Source: Acidimicrobiaceae bacterium (GTDB taxonomy: Bacteria > Actinomycetota > Acidimicrobiia > Acidimicrobiales > UBA8190). Taken from it: 34,707 bases of DNA. The notes under the pieces are model-generated. The model saw only the letters and a program-made list of their open reading frames with translations, was not told the origin of the DNA and searched no databases. Below, one piece after another: positions 23,309-31,279 of the stretch. The stretch lies in NCBI GenBank assembly GCA_003453695.1, contig DMNK01000098.1:326-35032 (forward strand), written 5' to 3'. Position 1 is the stretch's first letter. Every line of letters begins with the position of its first letter. A program made the position numbers and the translations under genes.

Positions 23309-24007
23309 TCAGCCCTGGCCGAGGAGGCGGAACAGATCGTCTCTCATCTCGCCGGCCAGCTCGGCGACGAGCGACAGTCGCTCGACGGCATCGCCGGCGG
23401 TGAGGAGCCGCTGACGGTCGAGGGGACCGAGCGGCAGCCGGCGACACAGTTCCCAGCGTTCGTCCCCGTCCGGGACGTCGTCGTGATGGTGTCCGGTGTC
23501 GAAGTCGGGGGAACGGGCGCGTCCTGACGGTTCCTCGCCGCTCATCTCGGAGAGCAGCGACTCCACCCGCATCACTGCGGCCCGCGCCACGTCGAGGGCG
23601 TTGGCGAAGGCCACCTGGTCGACGACGGCGGCGTCCTCGAAAAGGAGGACCGTCGCCTGGGGATAGGGGTCGTCCTCCAGCCACTCCTCGACGCGCAGCC
23701 GGTTCGTGCCCCGGGCCAGCAGGGCGTAGCGGCCGTCCTGGGAGCGCGACAACGCCTCGATGCGGGCGACCGTCCCGACGTCGGTGCGTTCGTCGCCTCC
23801 GCCCACCTCCGATCCCCGGGCGATGAGCACCACGCCGAAGTCGTGCGGCTCGTGCTCCAGGCAGTCGGCCACCATGGCCCGATAGCGCGGCTCGAAGACG
23901 TGGAGGGGAAGCAGCTCACCGGGAAGGAGCACGGTGGAGAGCGGGAACATCGGGAGCAAGCGCACGGGCGGTCCACCCGGCCCCGGCGACTCGGACCCCG
24001 CCGTCAC
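23309..24007 (-). CDS. Lon-substrate-binding-domain (LON N-terminal-like) protein
   Basis: A 232-residue stand-alone LON_substr_bdg/PUA-like protein. The signature is LPMFPLSTVLLPGELLPLHVFEPRYRAMVADCL, then DFGVVLIARGSEVGG, VGTVARIEALSRSQDGRYALLARGTNRLRVEEWL and PYPQATV. The C-terminal helical part ends LPLGPLDRQRLLTAGDAVERL. It lacks the ATPase and protease domains of Lon; such proteins are widespread with unclear roles. The GTG start overlaps the stop of the SLOG gene as GTGA. It is the last gene of a four-gene operon. Confidence 0.88.
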   Translation of the reverse strand: MTAGSESPGPGGPPVRLLPMFPLSTVLLPGELLPLHVFEPRYRAMVADCLEHEPHDFGVVLIARGSEVGGGDERTDVGTVARIEALSRSQDGRYALLARGTNRLRVEEWLEDDPYPQATVLLFEDAAVVDQVAFANALDVARAAVMRVESLLSEMSGEEPSGRARSPDFDTGHHHDDVPDGDERWELCRRLPLGPLDRQRLLTAGDAVERLSLVAELAGEMRDDLFRLLGQG

Positions 24008-24507
24008 GTGGCGGAACGGCGTCGGGCGGCTTCCCGGACGGCGATGTCGGCGGCGTCCTCGGGGTTGGCGGCCTCGAGCACGCCCCGGGCGGGGCGGCCC
24101 CCCTTGGACAGCTCCCAGGTGTCGAGCCCGATCACGGGGATCCCGGCCTGAAGCGCCAGGGCCACCTCCGACAGCGTGCCGAACTCGCCGCCCACCGCCA
24201 CGACGGCATCAGCGTTGCGCACCACGAGGATGTTGCGCCCCTCACCCATGCCGGTGGTCACGGCCACGTCGACGTACTCGTTGGCGACGCTCCGGTCGGC
24301 ACCGGGAAGGATGCCCACGCTGGTCCCCCCGCCATCGCGCGCCCCGCGGCAGGCGGCGGCCATGACCCCGCCCAGCCCACCGCACACCACCACCGCCCCG
24401 GCCTCGGCCAGGGCGCGCCCCACCCGGGCTGCCCGGTCGCAGTCCTCCTCGTCGGCGTGGCCCCCGCCGACCACGGCCACGTGCAATCGGTCCACCGTTC
24501 GAGTCAT
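24004..24507 (-). CDS. SLOG-family (TIGR00725-like) nucleotide-binding protein
   Basis: A 167-residue Rossmann-like protein of the LOG/MoCo-carrier type. Landmarks are HVAVVGGGHA, LAEAGAVVVCGGLGGVMAAACRGARDGGGTSVGILPG, TTGMGEGRNILVVRNADAVVAVGGEFGTLSEVALALQAGIPVIGL. The GGEFGTLSE loop replaces the PGGxGTxxE of cytokinin-activating LOG enzymes, so a carrier or binding role is more likely than phosphoribohydrolase activity. The ATG at 24507 follows the permease stop by 19 bases. Confidence 0.85.
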   Translation of the reverse strand: MTRTVDRLHVAVVGGGHADEEDCDRAARVGRALAEAGAVVVCGGLGGVMAAACRGARDGGGTSVGILPGADRSVANEYVDVAVTTGMGEGRNILVVRNADAVVAVGGEFGTLSEVALALQAGIPVIGLDTWELSKGGRPARGVLEAANPEDAADIAVREAARRRSAT

Positions 24508-24526
24508 GTCACGTCCTCGTCGCCGG

Positions 24527-25270
24527 TCACTCCCATCGGAAGGTGAGGGCCGCCACGACCGGCGCGGCCACGGCCCAAACCACGAGCACCACCCACGACC
24601 AACCTGCCACCGAGGTGCCGAGACCGACGGCGCGGTGCAGGGCATCGGCCAGCGCCGCGGCGGGAAGCAACTTGGCCAGCTCCTGGAGCCATCCGGGCAG
24701 CTTGGACAGCGGCGCCAGCATCCCGCTCACGAGCAGCAGCAGCAACCACAGACCGTTGGCCGCCGCCAGGTTGACCTCGGCCCGCAATGATCCGGCCAGC
24801 ACGAGCCCCAGCCCGCCGAAGCCGATGCTGGCCAGGACGACGACGGCCACCGCCACGCCGGCACCGCCGGCCGAGGGGCGCCATCCGAGGCCGAGGGCCA
24901 CCGGGACGAGCACGGCGGCCTGGAGCAGCTCGACCACGACCACGGCGGCGATCTTCGCCGCCAACAGCGCCGGGCGCCCCAGCGGCGTGGTGCCGAGACG
25001 CTTGAGCACGCCGTAGCCGCGTTCGAAGCCGGTGGCGATGCTCAGGTTCACGAGGGCGGTACCCATCACGGCCAGCGCCAGCACGCCCGGCGCCAGGAAG
25101 GTGATGGGCTGCGCCGTGCCGGTGGGGAGGAGGTGCACCTCCGAGAAGAACACGAGCAGGACGACGGGGATCCCCAGGGTGAGCAGCAGCGACTCCCCGC
25201 GCCGCAGCGTCATGTCGAGCTCGGCCATGGCTTGCGCCGTCACCCGGCGGCTCGGGCTGCTGGCGCTCAC
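24527..25270 (-). CDS. ABC-2-type transporter permease
   Basis: A 247-residue protein with six predicted membrane segments: LLTLGIPVVLLVFF, TFLAPGVLALAVMGTALV, IAAVVVVELLQAAVLVPVAL, GVAVAVVVLASIGFGGLGLVL, NGLWLLLLLVSGML and WSWVVLVVWAVAAPVVAAL. The loop GFERGYGVLKRLGTTPLGR is characteristic of ABC-2 exporters of the drug/lipid group. The GTG start overlaps the ATPase stop as GTGA. The substrate is unknown; in mycobacteria an ABC exporter also sits near ctaA/ctaB. Confidence 0.9.
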   Translation of the reverse strand: MSASSPSRRVTAQAMAELDMTLRRGESLLLTLGIPVVLLVFFSEVHLLPTGTAQPITFLAPGVLALAVMGTALVNLSIATGFERGYGVLKRLGTTPLGRPALLAAKIAAVVVVELLQAAVLVPVALGLGWRPSAGGAGVAVAVVVLASIGFGGLGLVLAGSLRAEVNLAAANGLWLLLLLVSGMLAPLSKLPGWLQELAKLLPAAALADALHRAVGLGTSVAGWSWVVLVVWAVAAPVVAALTFRWE

Positions 25271-26217
25271 GACGGGGCCACCGGCTCACCAGCCGTCAGG
25301 GTCAGATAGATGTCCTCGAGAGATCCGCGCCCGGCGCGCAGCTCGCCCAGCGCCAGCCCACGGGCGTCGAAGTAGGAGGCCAGGGCGGCGAGCCGGGCGG
25401 CGCTGGCCTCTCCCGCCACGGTGTAGCGGCCCGGCCCGGTACGACGCACCGACTGCACCGAGGCGCCCAGGGCGGCCGCCAGGTCCGTGAGGTCGAGATC
25501 GTCGTGCGCCGAGAAGTGGATGCCCTCGCTGTCCCGGCCGAGCTCGTCCACCGAGCCGCTCGCCACCACGCGCCCGGCCGACAAGATGACCACGTCGTCG
25601 GCGAGACGTTCGACCTCGGGAAGCTCATGGGTGGTGAGGACCACGCAGGCTCCGGCCTGGCGGCGCTCGGCGATCACCCGGCGCACGGCCAGCCTGCCCT
25701 CGGGGTCGACACCGGCCGTGGGCTCGTCGAGGAAGAGCACCTCGGGGCGCCCCACGAGGGCCAGGGCCATCGACAAGCGCTGCTGCTCGCCACCGGACAG
25801 GCGCCGCCACGGCGTGCGGCTCACGGCACCGAGCCCCATCACCTCGAGCAGGGCGCCGGGCTCCTCGGGGTCGTCGTAGTACTTGGCGAACAGCTCGACG
25901 GCCTGGCGCGGGGCCATGGTCGGGTACACGCCGCCGCGCTGGAGCATGACGCCGATGCGCGCCACGAGGGCGGTCCGGTCGTGGCGGGGGTCGAGGCCGA
26001 GCACCCGCACCGAGCCGGAGGCAGGAACCCGGTATCCCTCGAGGGTCTCGACGGTGGAGGTCTTGCCGGCACCGTTGGGGCCGAGAAGAGCGAGCACCTG
26101 CCCGGCCCGGGCGGTGAAGGAGAGCCGGTCCACGCCGACCACGTCGCCGTAGCGAACGACCAGGTCACGGCACTCGATGGCGGCAGCGCCACCGTCGCCT
26201 GGGACCGGGGATGACAT
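25267..26217 (-). CDS. ABC transporter ATP-binding protein (ABC-2 exporter type)
   Basis: A 316-residue ATPase. Walker A is LLGPNGAGKTST, the Q-loop is MLQRGGVYPTM, the signature motif is LSGGEQQRLS, Walker B is VLFLDEPTAGVDPEG, and the switch His is in TTHELPE. About 90 C-terminal residues after the NBD (GSVDELGRDSEGIHFSA onward) form the usual DrrA-like extension, ending in SLEDIYLTLT. The ATG at 26217 has no evident Shine-Dalgarno. It is the first gene of the minus-strand operon with permease, SLOG and Lon-like genes, and is divergent from serS. Confidence 0.92.
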   Translation of the reverse strand: MSSPVPGDGGAAAIECRDLVVRYGDVVGVDRLSFTARAGQVLALLGPNGAGKTSTVETLEGYRVPASGSVRVLGLDPRHDRTALVARIGVMLQRGGVYPTMAPRQAVELFAKYYDDPEEPGALLEVMGLGAVSRTPWRRLSGGEQQRLSMALALVGRPEVLFLDEPTAGVDPEGRLAVRRVIAERRQAGACVVLTTHELPEVERLADDVVILSAGRVVASGSVDELGRDSEGIHFSAHDDLDLTDLAAALGASVQSVRRTGPGRYTVAGEASAARLAALASYFDARGLALGELRAGRGSLEDIYLTLTAGEPVAPS

Positions 26218-26244
26218 CGCGGGGAGGCTACCTTTGGCCCGATC

Positions 26245-27531
26245 ATGATCGACATCCGCCTCGTGCGAGACGACCGGGTAGCGGTGGCGGCCTCCCTCGG
26301 CCGTCGCGGAGTGGACTCCGGCGAGGTGGAACGGCTGTACGACGCCGACGAGCGGGCGCGTGCCGCCGTGGCCCGGCGCGACGAGCTGCGGGCCAAGGTG
26401 AAAGAGCTCTCCCGTCAGGTGGGCGAAGCGCGCCGGAGCGGAGAGGACGCTCGGGCGGCCGCCCTCACCGAGGAGAGCCGGGCCCTCGGGGACGACGAGA
26501 AGGCGGCAGACGCCGAAGCCAGCGACGCCCAGGAGACGGTGCGGCAGCTGCTGCTGTGGCTCCCCAACCTGCCCTCCGCTGAGGCCCCCGACGGGGCGGG
26601 CCCCGAGGACAACGTGGTGGTGCAGCGCTGGCCCGCCGAGTCGCGCCCCTACGAGGACCACCAGCGGGTGCCGCACTGGGAGGTCGGCCCGGCGCTCGGC
26701 CTTCTCGATCTCGAACGCGGCGCCAAGCTGTCGGGCTCGATGTTCCCGCTGTTCCGAGCGGGTGGTTCACGGCTGCTGCGGGCGCTCACCGCCTTCGCCC
26801 TCGATCGGCACGTCGACTACGAGGAGATCCGGCCCCCCACCCTGGTGCGCACCGAGACCATGGAGTCGACGGGGCACCTGCCCAAGTTCGCCGACGAGGC
26901 CTACCACGTCGAACGCGACGACCTGTGGGCGATCCCCACCGCCGAGGTGCCGCTCACCTCCATGCACCGAGGTGACGTCCTCGACGAAGCCGACCTGCCG
27001 CTCCGGCTCACGGCCGCCACGCCCTGCTTCAGACGCGAGGCGGGTGCCGCCGGGCGTGAGACGCGCGGCCTGCTGCGGGTGCACGAGTTCGACAAGGTGG
27101 AGCTGTTCGCCTACGCCACCGCAGAGCAGGCGCCGGCCGTGCACGCCGAGATGGTGGGGCGGGTCGACGACCTCCTCCAATCACTGGACCTCCAGTACCG
27201 CGTGCTCGACCTGTGCACGGGCGACCTGGGCAACTCGGCGGCCCGGACCTTCGACTTCGAGGTGTACGCCCCGGGGGCGGACCAGTGGCTCGAGGTGTCG
27301 TCGGTCAGCTGGTTCGGCGACTACCAGGCGCGCCGAGCCAACGTGCGCTACCGGCCCGCCGGGGGAGGCGCCCCGCGCTTCGTGCACACGCTCAACGGCT
27401 CGGCCCTGGCCTGGGCGCGCATCTGGGCGGCGCTGGTGGAAACGGGACGCCGCGGCGACGGGAGCGTGGAGCTTCCCGCCGTGCTCGGTCCCTATCTCGG
27501 TGGCCGCCTGGTGCTGTCGCCGCCCGGGTGA
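26245..27531 (+). CDS. serS: Serine--tRNA ligase
   Basis: A 428-residue class II aminoacyl-tRNA synthetase of full length. The N-terminal coiled-coil arm (about 30-100, ERARAAVARRDELRAKVKEL) binds tRNA-Ser. Motif 2 is seen in PCFRREAGAAGRETRGLLRVHEFDKVELF, and motif 3 in LNGSALAWARIWAALVETGR. The serine pocket Thr/Glu region IPTAEVPLTS is present. The ATG at 26245 begins MIDIRLVRDD. A TACCTT element (26229-26234) lies just upstream and no Shine-Dalgarno is seen, which suggests a leaderless or short-leader mRNA. Confidence 0.96.
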   Translation: MIDIRLVRDDRVAVAASLGRRGVDSGEVERLYDADERARAAVARRDELRAKVKELSRQVGEARRSGEDARAAALTEESRALGDDEKAADAEASDAQETVRQLLLWLPNLPSAEAPDGAGPEDNVVVQRWPAESRPYEDHQRVPHWEVGPALGLLDLERGAKLSGSMFPLFRAGGSRLLRALTAFALDRHVDYEEIRPPTLVRTETMESTGHLPKFADEAYHVERDDLWAIPTAEVPLTSMHRGDVLDEADLPLRLTAATPCFRREAGAAGRETRGLLRVHEFDKVELFAYATAEQAPAVHAEMVGRVDDLLQSLDLQYRVLDLCTGDLGNSAARTFDFEVYAPGADQWLEVSSVSWFGDYQARRANVRYRPAGGGAPRFVHTLNGSALAWARIWAALVETGRRGDGSVELPAVLGPYLGGRLVLSPPG

Positions 27532-27556
27532 GCCTGGCGCCGGTGGCCGGCTGCTG

Positions 27557-27576
27557 CCCGGTGCCGACGGACCGGG
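27557..27576. terminator. Hairpin between convergent serS and regX3-like genes
   Basis: A 6-bp stem CCCGGT/ACCGGG with an 8-base loop lies in the 53-base gap between two convergent stop codons. There is no U-tract on either strand. A short bidirectional terminator is plausible but not certain. Confidence 0.4.
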
Positions 27577-27584
27577 CGGGGAGC

Positions 27585-28409
27585 TCAGTGCGGCAGCACG
27601 CCGCTCATCTCGAAGCGGTAGCCGACCCCGCGGACGGTGGTGATGATGGTGGGCGAGGAGGGATCCGCTTCGATGTGGTTGCGCAGGCGCTTCACGTGCA
27701 CGTCGAGGGTCTTCGTGTCCCCGACGTAGTCGCTTCCCCACACCCGGTCGATGAGGGTGTCACGGGTCAGCACGCGCCCGGCGTTCTCGACCAGCAGCAG
27801 CAGCAGCTCGAACTCCTTGCGCCGCAGCGCCACCTCGCGACCGCGCACGAACACCCGGTGGCGGTCGGCGTCCACGCGCACTTCGCCCACCTCGATGACC
27901 GACCGCTCCTCGGACGTGCTCTCGCCGTCGCGGCTGGAGCGGCGCATCACGGCGCGCATCCGGGCCACGAGCTCCCGGAGCCGGTAGGGCTTGGTGACGT
28001 AGTCGTCGGCCCCCACCTCGAGGCCCACCACGGTGTCGATCTCGGTGCCCTTGGCGGTGACCATGATGATCGGCACGGACGACCGGGAGCGGATGGCGCG
28101 GCACACGTCGATGCCCGACAGCTTGGGAAGCATGATGTCGAGCAGGACAAGCTCGGGCTCGATGCGGTCGAACAGCGCCAGGGCCTCCGCCCCGTCGCCG
28201 GCCACGGTCACCTCGAAGCCCTCGCGGGCCAGGCCGATGACGAGGGCCTCGACGAAGGACTCCTCGTCCTCGGCCACGAGCACCCGGATGCCCTCACCGG
28301 CGGGGACCGGTTCGGGCTGCTCCGGGGGAGCGGCCTGGGCCACGGCCTTGCCGGCGGTGGAGGTGCGGGCGGAGGTGGAGCTTCTCGCCTGGGCCTTGGC
28401 CGTCGTCAC
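27585..28409 (-). CDS. regX3: OmpR-family response regulator, RegX3-like
   Basis: A 274-residue regulator. The receiver domain (about residues 41-155) has the acidic pair in LVAEDEE, phospho-acceptor Asp in LVLLDIMLPKLSG, Thr in MVTAKGTEID and Lys in DDYVTKPYRLREL. The C-terminal winged helix (about 170-270) is of the OmpR/PhoB type: ALRRKEFELLLLLVENAGRVLTRDTLIDRVWG, and VKRLRNHIEADPSSPTIITTVRGVGYRF. The VVGLEVGADDYVTKPY string is RegX3-like, suggesting phosphate-stress control. An atypical Ala/Thr/Pro-rich extension of about 40 residues precedes the receiver. The GTG start overlaps the kinase stop. Confidence 0.85.
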   Translation of the reverse strand: MTTAKAQARSSTSARTSTAGKAVAQAAPPEQPEPVPAGEGIRVLVAEDEESFVEALVIGLAREGFEVTVAGDGAEALALFDRIEPELVLLDIMLPKLSGIDVCRAIRSRSSVPIIMVTAKGTEIDTVVGLEVGADDYVTKPYRLRELVARMRAVMRRSSRDGESTSEERSVIEVGEVRVDADRHRVFVRGREVALRRKEFELLLLLVENAGRVLTRDTLIDRVWGSDYVGDTKTLDVHVKRLRNHIEADPSSPTIITTVRGVGYRFEMSGVLPH

Positions 28410-29683
28410 GCGTTCTCCATCTGGGTCGGGAGGATGAGCCGGAACGTGGAGCCTTCACCTTCTCGGGAGTCGACCTCGACGCGGCCCTGGTGGTTGGCGG
28501 CCACGTGCCGGACGATGGAGAGCCCGAGCCCGGTGCCGCCGGTCGTGCGGCTGCGCCCCTGGTCCACGCGGTAGAAGCGCTCGAAGATGCGGTCGAGGTC
28601 ACGGGCCGGGATGCCGACCCCCTGATCTTCGATCTCGAGGACCACCTCGCCGTCAGTAACCTGACCGGCGAAGCGAACGGAGCCGCCGTCGTAGGAGAAC
28701 TTCACGGCGTTCTCGAGGAGGTTGTACAGAGCCGAGACTAGCTGGCGGCGGTCGCCCATCACCGCGATGGGCGGCTCGGGCTCCTCCAAGGTGATCTTCA
28801 CATCGCGCTGCTCGGCGGCGTTGCGCACGCGCTCGGTCGCCTCGGCCATGACCAGGTTGACGAGCACCGGCTCGCGGGGCGGAGCCTCCTCCGCCTCGAT
28901 GCGCGACAGGTCGAGCAGGTCGTCGATGATGCGGCTCACCCGGAACGCCTCGGTGTGGATGCGGGTGGCCAGACGTTGCGCCACGGCGGCGTCCTTCTCG
29001 GCCACGAGCGTCTCGGCCAGAAGGCCGAGGGCCCCCATGGGGGTCTTGAGCTCGTGGCTCACGTTGGCGACGAAGTCGCGGCGGACCTCCTCGAGGCGGC
29101 GGCGCTCGGAGACGTCGTCGATGACGGCGATCACCCCGAGGGTGCGACGGCCGTCGTCGAGCAGCTGCGTGCGTACCGCCAGCGTGCGGCGCGGTGGCCC
29201 GTACAGATCGAGGGTGCGCTCGGCGGTGCCCTGTTGCCAGGCGTTGCCCAACAGATCGACAACGGCCTGGGCGGCCAGGGCGTCGCCGTGCCGACCGCCC
29301 ATGAGCCCGACAGCCCGGGCGTTGCGGAACACGACCTCGCCGTTCTCGTCGCACACGATCACGCCCTGGGGCAGGTTGTCGAGAGCGCGCCGCAGGCGGA
29401 TGGCGTCCGCCGACGACTCGGCCACGGCTTCAGCGGCGCGATCGGTGACCTGCTCGAGATGATGGAGCGCCGGCTCCACACCGGCGTGGTCGCTGTCGGG
29501 AGCGTCCACGCCGAGGCGTGCCGCCAGCGCCGACAGGCGCTGCTCGAGCCCGTGTCGTCCGGCCCGGCGTCCCAGCAGGGTGGCGATGACGACGGCGATG
29601 ACGCCCACGCCGGCGGCGATGGCCACGGCGATGACAGCGACGCTCTCGTGGATCTGGGTGACGGCAGGCACCGGCACCAGCAT
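28406..29683 (-). CDS. senX3: Sensor histidine kinase, SenX3-like
   Basis: A membrane sensor with an N-terminal hydrophobic segment (VAVIAVAIAAGVGVIAVVIATLLG). A PAS-like region follows (RALDNLPQGVIVCDENGEVVFRN), then the HisKA box VSHELKTPMGALGLLAETL and the HATPase motifs NLLENAVKFSYDGG, EDQGVGIPARDLDRIFERFYRVD and GGTGLGLSIVRHVA. The sequence around the phospho-His is close to SenX3. The ATG at 29683 gives 425 residues. An ATG at 29746 gives 446 but begins with rare AT-rich codons (TAT, TTT, AGA, CTT) inside what looks like promoter DNA, so I prefer the shorter form. Confidence 0.85.
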   Translation of the reverse strand: MLVPVPAVTQIHESVAVIAVAIAAGVGVIAVVIATLLGRRAGRHGLEQRLSALAARLGVDAPDSDHAGVEPALHHLEQVTDRAAEAVAESSADAIRLRRALDNLPQGVIVCDENGEVVFRNARAVGLMGGRHGDALAAQAVVDLLGNAWQQGTAERTLDLYGPPRRTLAVRTQLLDDGRRTLGVIAVIDDVSERRRLEEVRRDFVANVSHELKTPMGALGLLAETLVAEKDAAVAQRLATRIHTEAFRVSRIIDDLLDLSRIEAEEAPPREPVLVNLVMAEATERVRNAAEQRDVKITLEEPEPPIAVMGDRRQLVSALYNLLENAVKFSYDGGSVRFAGQVTDGEVVLEIEDQGVGIPARDLDRIFERFYRVDQGRSRTTGGTGLGLSIVRHVAANHQGRVEVDSREGEGSTFRLILPTQMENA

Positions 29684-29734
29684 GACAGCCGGTGGTCGTG
29701 CCTGTGTGTGCCGGGCCGTTCGCTCCTGAAGTCT

Positions 29735-29750
29735 ATGAAAATACATGAAA
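29735..29750 (-). promoter_or_regulatory. ATGAAA direct repeats ahead of senX3 (PHO-box-like)
   Basis: On the minus strand TTTCAT occurs twice with a 10-base period, in the most AT-rich stretch of the window and about 50-65 bases ahead of the chosen senX3 start. OmpR-family regulators, including PhoB/PhoP/RegX3, bind direct repeats, usually with an 11-base period. It may be an autoregulatory site; the spacing is one base short. Confidence 0.3.
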
Positions 29751-29754
29751 CATA

Positions 29755-29783
29755 TTGATATCGGTCACGACGCGGTCTAGGGT
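29755..29783 (+). promoter_or_regulatory. Sigma-A-type promoter of the T4SS operon
   Basis: TTGATA (29755-29760) and TAGGGT (29778-29783) are separated by 17 bases, a good match to the housekeeping consensus. The predicted transcript starts near 29790, about 50 bases ahead of the first gene. That gene has a strong AGGAGGT site (29824-29830) 9 bases before its GTG. Confidence 0.6.
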
Positions 29784-29839
29784 CCTGGGCGGAGCGCTGG
29801 AGGGGATCAGGGGCTCGCCGGACAGGAGGTCGAGGCGCC

Positions 29840-30136
29840 GTGACCGTGTGGAAGCACCTGGCCGACGTCACCTTGTCGCCGAGCCCGGGGAACCTGCCCG
29901 GGGGCGACGTGTTGGAGCGATTGACGAACGGGCTGGGGGGGTGGGCCCTGGTGGCCACCCTGGCCGGTCTGGTGGTGGGCGCCGGATTGTGGGCCCTGGG
30001 GGCGCACGCCCAGAACTACCAGCAGTCGTTCATCGGCCGGCGCACGGTGTTGGTGTCCGGTGTGGCGGCCCTGCTCGTGGGGGCGGCGCCGGCGCTGGTC
30101 AACTTCTTCTTCCACGCCGGGCAGTCGGTGCACTGA
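29840..30136 (+). CDS. DUF6112/VirB2-like small membrane protein
   Basis: A 98-residue protein with two membrane segments (about residues 35-56, ALVATLAGLVVGAGLWALGAHA, and 70-88, LVSGVAALLVGAAPALVNFFF) joined by a short basic loop (NYQQSFIGRR). The topology and position resemble the small pilin-like DUF6112 proteins at the head of actinobacterial conjugation operons. The GTG start has an AGGAGGT site 9 bases upstream. The next gene begins 48 bases later. Confidence 0.72.
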   Translation: MTVWKHLADVTLSPSPGNLPGGDVLERLTNGLGGWALVATLAGLVVGAGLWALGAHAQNYQQSFIGRRTVLVSGVAALLVGAAPALVNFFFHAGQSVH

Positions 30137-30184
30137 CGGCGTGGGCCCCGGTCAGCCGGTCGGGCGACGGGCGAGCGCGCCCCG

Positions 30185-31279
30185 ATGAGCATCATCGGGT
30201 CGGCGCTGGGGGCGACGGTGAGCGCCGTCTTCGACGCCGCCGGGCAGTGGGTGGCGGGAGGGGCGGTGTGGCTGCTCGGCCAGGTCGGGCACGTGCTGTC
30301 GGCCACCACCTCGGTCGACCTGGGCGGTGGCTGGTTCCAGGAGCACTACAGGGTCATGGCGGCACTGGCGGCGGCGGTGATCCTGCCGATGGCCTGTTGC
30401 GGAGTGATCCTCGCCGTGTACCGGCAGGACGCGTCGATGCTCGTGCGCGGCCTGCTCGTGAAGCTCCCCTTGGCGCTGTTGTTCACCGGTGTCTCGGTCG
30501 AGCTGGTGCGCCTCGGGCTCGCCGTCACCGACGACCTCTCGGCACGGGTGCTCAGCACCGGAGGGGTGGACACCATCCACGTGCTGCAACCGGTGGGCAG
30601 TTTCCTGGCCGGCGCCGGGCTGGCCAGTGCCGGGGCGGTGCCCGCCTTCGTGATCTTCGTGGGCGCCCTCCTGGTGGCCGTGGCCTCGCTGGCGTTGTGG
30701 CTCGAGCTCGTCGTGCGTGCCGCGGCGGTGGCGGCCGCCACGCTCTTTCTTCCTCTGGCGTTGGCCGGCCTGGTGTGGCCGGCGGTGTCGCACTGGTGCC
30801 GTCGCCTGGCGGAGACCATCGCCGCCCTCGTGCTTTCGAAGTTGGTGGTGGCCGCAGTGTTGTCGCTCGCCGCCGGCGCGCTGTCCGGGGGCGTGAGCGG
30901 GGTGGGCGCCGGGGACGTGTCGGGAGGCTTCGCCGCCGTCGTCACCGGTATCGCGCTGCTCGTCATCGCCACCACGGCGCCGTTCGTGCTCCTCCGTCTC
31001 GTCCCTGCCATCGAGGCGGGGGCGGTGCTCCACCTGGAGGGCGCCCGCCACCGCCTCCAGCACACGGCCGGTGCCCCGGTGCGGGCCGGGGCGTTCGCCG
31101 TGCAGCTGGCCAGCGGAGCCGGAATGCTCGGCGCCGCCGCGGCCGATCCGGCCGCCATGGCCGGCGCCGCTGCAGGTGCAGGGGTCGGCGTGGTCCCCGG
31201 TGGGGACCCGGCCTCGTTGCTCGCCCTTCTGCACGCTCCGGGCGGGGGAGGCGAGGAGGACGTGGGCCGTGGTGGATGA
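30185..31279 (+). CDS. TrbL/VirB6-like conjugal transfer membrane protein
   Basis: A 364-residue polytopic protein with about six membrane segments between residues 55 and 265 (for example VMAALAAAVILPMACCGVIL, LVKLPLALLFTGVSVELV, FVIFVGALLVAVASLALWLELVV, ALVLSKLVVAAVLSLAAGALSGG, and VVTGIALLVIATTAPFVLLRLVP). A Gly/Ala-rich tail follows the last segment. The WLELVVRAAAVAAATLFLPLALAGLVWP block is typical of actinobacterial TrbL-like T4SS core proteins, which form the inner-membrane channel. The next gene starts inside its 3' end, with a GAGGAGGA site at 31253-31260. Confidence 0.8.
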   Translation: MSIIGSALGATVSAVFDAAGQWVAGGAVWLLGQVGHVLSATTSVDLGGGWFQEHYRVMAALAAAVILPMACCGVILAVYRQDASMLVRGLLVKLPLALLFTGVSVELVRLGLAVTDDLSARVLSTGGVDTIHVLQPVGSFLAGAGLASAGAVPAFVIFVGALLVAVASLALWLELVVRAAAVAAATLFLPLALAGLVWPAVSHWCRRLAETIAALVLSKLVVAAVLSLAAGALSGGVSGVGAGDVSGGFAAVVTGIALLVIATTAPFVLLRLVPAIEAGAVLHLEGARHRLQHTAGAPVRAGAFAVQLASGAGMLGAAAADPAAMAGAAAGAGVGVVPGGDPASLLALLHAPGGGGEEDVGRGG

